From an uncultured Flavobacteriales bacterium (GTDB lineage: Bacteria > Bacteroidota > Bacteroidia > Flavobacteriales_D > Sanyastnellaceae): 37,638 nucleotides of DNA. The notes under the pieces are model-generated. The model made no database searches. It was not told where the DNA came from and saw nothing but the letters and a program-made list of their open reading frames with translations. The stretch spans positions 1-37,638 of the forward strand of contig CAJQMI010000143.1 of the NCBI GenBank assembly GCA_905479395.1. The letters are read 5' to 3'. Positions 33,860 through 37,638 of this stretch are shown piece by piece. A program made the position numbers and the translations under genes. How positions within the stretch are numbered: position 1 is the stretch's first letter; each line of letters begins with the position of its first letter.

Positions 33860-35668
33860 ATGAAAAAAGCCTGGATCCTCGTTGCTTCAGTATTGATTGC
33901 TGCCACCACGAGTTGGAGCCAATCAGATCTAGAACTTGCCGAGTTTTACTACAACGAAGGCTCCTACGCGCAGTCCAAACTCTACCTCGACCAGATATGG
34001 AAGAGGAACAAGACCAAGATGGTCTTTGACATGTACTACGATGTACTGGTCGCATTGGACGACTTTGATGCCGCTGAAAAACTGGTCAAAAGCCGAATGC
34101 GCGGTAAAAACACTCGGGCAAATGCATACGTAGAATTGGGGCAACTTTACCTCCATTTTGGACGTGAAGCCGAAGCCCGCGACGCTTTTGATGAAGCCAT
34201 GGCTCGCCTTCAACCGAGTCGCAACAGCGCGATCGGTTTGGCGAATGCATTCACGAAACTCAATGAGTTGGATCTCGCCCTCGAGGTATATACCAAGGCA
34301 CAGGCACTAGGAGTAGAAAACCTCGATTACCAATTGGTTGACCTCGAAGGTCGTCGCGGAAACTATGACGGCATGATCGATGCCGCCATGCGTTTGCTGC
34401 ACGCCAAGCCAACTTACTTCCGCAACATTCAAAACAGCTTCATTCGCAACCTTCGCGTATTGGACAATCCCGAATTGGGCACTCTGCTCAAAGGAAAGCT
34501 CATCGCTTCCGCTCGGAATTATCCGGACGACAGCGTTTATCCGGAGTTACTCGTTTGGTATTTCAATCAGGTGAAAGACTTTGGCAATGCGTTCATTCAC
34601 GCCAAATCATTGGATTTGCGAGGTGGTGAAGATGGGAACCGTCTCGTTGAACTGGCGCAGACCGCAGCCCGCAATGCGGATTACGACACCGCAGCTCGCT
34701 GCTACTCCTACGTCTCTGGCAAAGGACGTGACAACCCGTATTTCTTCACGGCTCGCACACAATCACTTCGGATGCGCATGGAGCCCTTGCTCAATGCCGT
34801 TCCTACCGATAATGCAGCCATTGCCAACCTCACCGTAGAATACAGGCAAACCCTCAACGATTTGGGACTTACCGTGGAGACCGCTGGAATCGCCAAAGAC
34901 TTGGCGCACGCACAAGCATTTTTTCTGCAAGCTCCTGAAGAAGCCATTGCAACGCTAGAATCCATTTTGGAAATCCCTACCCTTTACGATCGCATGGCAG
35001 CGCTCTGCAAACTCGAATTGGGGGATATTCTGGTCTTCCAGGACAACATTTGGGACGCCTCTCTCCTCTTCTCGCAAGTGGAGCTCGATTTCAAGGATGA
35101 CTTTTTTGGCCACGAAGCTAAATTTAGGAATGCCCGCATCAGTTACTACGCCGGAGATTTTGATTGGGCACAAGCCCAACTTGATGCGCTCAAAGCATCA
35201 ACTTCCAAGCTGATTTCAAACGATGCCATCGATTTGTCACTGCTCATCACGGACAACTATGCTATGGATACGATCAGTGAACCCATGTGGCTCTATGCCC
35301 AAGCGGATTTGCTCTCAACACAGCACCGCTATGACCAAGCTCGGGCCAAACTCGATTCCATTATCACCGTGTGGCCCGGCCACGCGTTGGAAGACGAAAT
35401 TCTCATGACTCAAGGCCAGATGGCTTTGGAACAGGGAGATGTCGACACCGCACTCGTTTTGTTTCAAGAAGTTGTGGACCTCCATTTCGATGACATTTTG
35501 GCGGATGACGCTCTTTTCGAATTGGGAAGGCTCAATGAAGACTACCTCGGTAATGAGGAAGCGGCTGCAAGCTATTTTGAGCAACTTCTATTCGATTATC
35601 CCAACAGCTTACATGCAGTTGAAGCGCGGCGGCGATTTCGCACCATGCGTGGTGATGATATCGAATGA
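33860..35668 (+). CDS. Secreted tetratricopeptide-repeat protein
   Basis: This 602-aa protein has a signal peptide (MKKAWILVASVLIAATTSWS) and many TPR-like helix pairs along its length. Examples are ELAEFYYNEGSYAQSKLYL, NAYVELGQLYLHFGREAEA, ALFELGRLNEDYLGN and the final AAASYFEQLLFDYPNS unit. TPR proteins hold protein complexes together. This one is probably periplasmic, with no catalytic motif or sorting domain. The end resembles the YfgC/BamD-like tail pattern of Bacteroidota TPR proteins, but this is not enough to assign a role. It follows the serS-linked lipoprotein gene and ends before a pair of terminators. Confidence 0.88.
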   Translation: MKKAWILVASVLIAATTSWSQSDLELAEFYYNEGSYAQSKLYLDQIWKRNKTKMVFDMYYDVLVALDDFDAAEKLVKSRMRGKNTRANAYVELGQLYLHFGREAEARDAFDEAMARLQPSRNSAIGLANAFTKLNELDLALEVYTKAQALGVENLDYQLVDLEGRRGNYDGMIDAAMRLLHAKPTYFRNIQNSFIRNLRVLDNPELGTLLKGKLIASARNYPDDSVYPELLVWYFNQVKDFGNAFIHAKSLDLRGGEDGNRLVELAQTAARNADYDTAARCYSYVSGKGRDNPYFFTARTQSLRMRMEPLLNAVPTDNAAIANLTVEYRQTLNDLGLTVETAGIAKDLAHAQAFFLQAPEEAIATLESILEIPTLYDRMAALCKLELGDILVFQDNIWDASLLFSQVELDFKDDFFGHEAKFRNARISYYAGDFDWAQAQLDALKASTSKLISNDAIDLSLLITDNYAMDTISEPMWLYAQADLLSTQHRYDQARAKLDSIITVWPGHALEDEILMTQGQMALEQGDVDTALVLFQEVVDLHFDDILADDALFELGRLNEDYLGNEEAAASYFEQLLFDYPNSLHAVEARRRFRTMRGDDIE

Positions 35669-35683
35669 TGCGTTGCAACCATG

Positions 35684-35707
35684 AAGGACTCCCAAAGAGA
35701 AGTCCTT
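35684..35707 (+). terminator. Weak hairpin after the TPR gene
   Basis: A 7-bp stem (AAGGACT / AGTCCTT) with a 10-base loop is followed by only TCA. It lies 15 bases after the stop and may stabilise the 3' end or act with the stronger terminator that follows. Confidence 0.4.
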
Positions 35708-35729
35708 TCATCACTTGGCCATCCAATGA

Positions 35730-35768
35730 AAAACCCCCTCAGTTGACAGATGTCGCTGAGGGGGTTTT
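35730..35768 (+). terminator. Strong terminator of the serS-TPR operon
   Basis: A perfect 13-bp stem (AAAACCCCCTCAG / CTGAGGGGGTTTT) has a 13-base loop and a T-tract on the plus strand. Its A-rich left side means it could also stop minus-strand transcripts. Confidence 0.88.
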
Positions 35769-35814
35769 GTTTGGAATTCAATGACTCCAACCAAGTCCAA
35801 ATAAAAAGGGCTCC

Positions 35815-35842
35815 CCATCTGGGGAGCCCTTTCTTTAATTAC
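35815..35842 (-). terminator. Terminator of the dockerin-protein gene
   Basis: A perfect 12-bp stem (AAAGGGCTCCCC / GGGGAGCCCTTT) with a 4-base loop is followed on the minus strand by TTTTTATTT. It lies 12 bases after the stop of the dockerin-protein gene. Confidence 0.88.
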
Positions 35843-35854
35843 GCTCTGGGTGTT

Positions 35855-36295
35855 TTAGTTACACAACTCACCGTAGTAAGCAAGGAGAATCAACAGGTCA
35901 GCTGTACCAACGATTCCGTCTTCGTTGAGATCTTCAGCACCTCCGTTATCGGAGTTGCTGATGACCTCTGGATCCTGCGCCCCATAGAGGCTCAAGATTG
36001 CGAGGAGGTCGTTGGTTCCAACTGCGTTGTCACCAGTTACATCACCAGGGCATTCTCGGAATGCCATCTGCTGAAAACCTTGGGTCAAGAAGATGTTTCC
36101 ATCCCCAATGGTTGTAGTGAATACTTGGCCGATGCTTCCATCGATTTCTCCAAGTACGTCTCCAATTGCGTCAACTTCTCCCGAGTGGTAACCAGAGGTT
36201 ATTGCTTGGCGGTCCATCGAAATTTGCGCCGTTGCTTCTTGGTTAATCATCGAGACGCCCCCGAGAACAAACAACATGTAAAAGAGCTTTTTCAT
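35855..36295 (-). CDS. Secreted dockerin-like calcium-binding protein
   Basis: This 146-aa protein has a signal peptide (MKKLFYMLFVLGGVSM.. ending near EATAQ). A short segment follows that resembles the conserved N-terminal module of surface proteins (GEVDAIGDVLGEIDGSIGQV). Two dockerin type I-like loops end the chain: DVTGDNAVGTNDLL and DLNEDGIVGTADLL, the latter followed by LLAYYGELCN. The Asp/Asn spacing fits EF-hand-like calcium binding. No T9SS sorting tail is visible. I chose the ATG at 36295 over a frame start at 36325. It lies 30 bases downstream of the repetitive surface-protein gene, probably in one operon. Whether it binds a cohesin is unknown, because dockerin-like domains in Bacteroidota often have no cohesin partner. 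Confidence 0.82.
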   Translation of the reverse strand: MKKLFYMLFVLGGVSMINQEATAQISMDRQAITSGYHSGEVDAIGDVLGEIDGSIGQVFTTTIGDGNIFLTQGFQQMAFRECPGDVTGDNAVGTNDLLAILSLYGAQDPEVISNSDNGGAEDLNEDGIVGTADLLILLAYYGELCN

Positions 36296-36325
36296 AATTA
36301 CTCGTTTTTTTTGGGGGTTATTCAA

Positions 36326-37638
36326 TTAATCTTCTGGATTCGAGAAGTCCGCGTCTGTTGCAGCAGCGTTGGAGCTGTCCAAGTAGAACCGGATCGTTAA
36401 TCCTGAATTGTACTGTTCACCACCCTCTACCTCAAACGACAAGCTACAAGAAACATAACCGTCAGATTGACCGCCAGCGAGATCCACGATGTCCGTGTAT
36501 CCGATTTGGAAATTCGCGCTTTGGCCAGCGTTACCGACATTCCAATTATAAGGATTAGGATTCAAATTTAGCGTGTTTCCACGGCTGCGAAGTCGCGCTT
36601 TTTTGATTTCCATATCTGTACCAGCCTGGTTCAGATTTTCACCATACACCTTAATTGTGTAGTTAATCTGCTCATCTTCTTCAGTAGCATAGAGCAACAA
36701 GTCACCATTGATGTAGTAAATGGTATCGCCTGAAGTTGAATTAACCGCTTCGTAATCCCACATCTGTGGAGGTGTGATTGCCGCTGCAATTGCATCATCA
36801 ACGTACTGTTTGTTCGTGATGTGGTTAGATGACGTTGGCGCAGGAGCAGAAGTGATCTGCCCTGTGACAGCCAATGAACCGTTAATAGCCATGTGACCAT
36901 TGTATACAGCGTCATCTTGTACAATCAACTTGTGCGTAGTCAACGTCGTTTCTGAAGTTGATCCAGTCGAGTTGGTTGTCTCAATAGTCACACCCAATCC
37001 GCCTTGCGAATCGTAAACCGTAAGGATACGGCCTTCATTTTCAGCAGAGTTCAGAGTGAGTGAGTCATTCACGTCCAAGTTGTCCTGGATGTTCACGCTC
37101 TTCGCAACGTCCAAGCTATCGTTGAAGTCAGCGAATTGCGCTACAGTCAATGATCCATCGATGTTTACAGTGTCCATCTCAGTATCACCGTCAACGTCTA
37201 AGGCGCCTTCCAAATCAGAGTCACCTTCAACACGCAAGTTTGCATTCATATCCACCCGATCTGTGTAGATATGAATAGAGTCTGCGGCTACACCCCACTC
37301 AGAAGTAGCGTCTTCGACGGCAGCAATCGTACCTGCGAAATCACCCTGGCTATACCAAGACCCAAGCAAAGAATCAACATTGTAAGCAGAGCCGAAGCCA
37401 GTCCAGAAAGTTGAGTCTGCTGGCGCCGCACCGATGTTGCCAACACCATCTGTTCGGGCATACTGAGAGAAGTCACTAGAAACCATGCTTCGTTCGCCAG
37501 CAATTTCGGCATGCTGCAAGGCTTGAGTGGATTGTACGATGAAGCGCCCACCATCAAAGTCAAACGACTCGTTGATAACCGTCGTATCCAAAGTGGTGTT
37601 ACCGTCAACATCCAAGTTGCCGTCGATGTCTGCGTTTC
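36326..37638 (-). CDS. Repetitive tail-fibre-like surface protein, 5' end cut by window edge
   Basis: The frame is open to the right edge (about 437 codons), so the N-terminus and signal are missing. The visible N-terminal part has repeats of the type DIDGNL, DVDGN, GALDVDGDTEM, NIDGSLTV and NIQDNLDVNDSL. This pattern suggests a beta-solenoid like those in phage tail fibres and trimeric adhesins. A segment ASSN-like, SNHITNKQYVDDAIAAAI, is typical of the phage tail-fibre trunk-to-head junction. After it, a distinct C-terminal domain (about 150 residues, NYTIKVYGENL, SCSLSFEVEGGEQYNSG) has no recognised motif. No T9SS tail is seen. No other phage genes lie nearby, so a cellular surface fibre is more likely. 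Confidence 0.75.
   Translation of the reverse strand, partial: NADIDGNLDVDGNTTLDTTVINESFDFDGGRFIVQSTQALQHAEIAGERSMVSSDFSQYARTDGVGNIGAAPADSTFWTGFGSAYNVDSLLGSWYSQGDFAGTIAAVEDATSEWGVAADSIHIYTDRVDMNANLRVEGDSDLEGALDVDGDTEMDTVNIDGSLTVAQFADFNDSLDVAKSVNIQDNLDVNDSLTLNSAENEGRILTVYDSQGGLGVTIETTNSTGSTSETTLTTHKLIVQDDAVYNGHMAINGSLAVTGQITSAPAPTSSNHITNKQYVDDAIAAAITPPQMWDYEAVNSTSGDTIYYINGDLLLYATEEDEQINYTIKVYGENLNQAGTDMEIKKARLRSRGNTLNLNPNPYNWNVGNAGQSANFQIGYTDIVDLAGGQSDGYVSCSLSFEVEGGEQYNSGLTIRFYLDSSNAAATDADFSNPED

Noticed and set aside
35750-36400. 216-aa open frame on the plus strand
   Set aside because: It runs across a terminator and the whole dockerin-like gene, which has a signal peptide and EF-like loops on the opposite strand.
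36326-37638. Prophage tail region
   Set aside because: Only the fibre-like repeats resemble phage; neighbours are a dockerin-like protein and a housekeeping operon, with no other phage genes visible.

Overview
The window looks like a chromosomal segment of a Bacteroidota bacterium, most likely order Flavobacteriales. Evidence: two proteins with type A and one with type B type IX secretion (T9SS) C-terminal sorting domains, several starts preceded by the Bacteroidota -7 promoter element TAnnTTTG, few Shine-Dalgarno sequences, and a SecA without the C-terminal zinc motif. No rRNA, tRNA, IS element, prophage or CRISPR array was found. Most genes are housekeeping or envelope genes. I see no convincing defence or mobile system.

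Left part (1-9.3 kb, all minus strand). A 3'-truncated TIGR03032/DUF4915 gene lies at the edge. Upstream of it is a tight cluster read in the order GH3-family adenylating enzyme, uridine kinase, ArsC/Spx-like protein, EamA transporter and 3-hydroxyanthranilate 3,4-dioxygenase. A perfect-palindrome terminator separates this cluster from two tandem secreted paralogues with T9SS type A tails. Both lie downstream of gcvP (9.3-12.2 kb).

Middle part (12.2-24.4 kb). On the plus strand a UbiA-like membrane protein, kynureninase and a KtrA/TrkA-type RCK protein form a probable operon. Kynureninase makes the substrate of the dioxygenase encoded 12 kb away. On the minus strand the free-methionine-(R)-sulfoxide reductase gene is ATGA-coupled to an Ig-like lipoprotein gene, followed by a large T9SS type B protein. 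comF and a DUF72 gene diverge from one another, and secA runs toward the DUF72 gene.

Right part (24.4-37.6 kb). A 0.55-kb gap without a supported gene precedes nrdB-nrdA, a class Ia ribonucleotide reductase of strikingly eukaryotic type that ends at a strong terminator. A heavy-metal-binding lipoprotein gene overlaps a heme A synthase gene (cytochrome oxidase assembly). It diverges from a second EamA transporter. Then come rplU-rpmA with a good promoter and terminator, and serS with a small lipoprotein and a TPR protein. Two facing terminators separate these from a dockerin-like protein and a repetitive, tail-fibre-like surface protein cut by the right edge.

The most unusual regulatory signal is a fixed geometry, TAnnTTTG followed by exactly four bases and then ATG. 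It occurs at three unrelated genes (GH3, secA and the metal-binding lipoprotein) and suggests leaderless transcripts. Other points worth a second look are the heme A synthase with Asn in place of the usual first His, the UbiA-like protein lacking the first Asp-rich motif, the eukaryotic-type NrdAB, and the solenoid/dockerin pair at the right edge.
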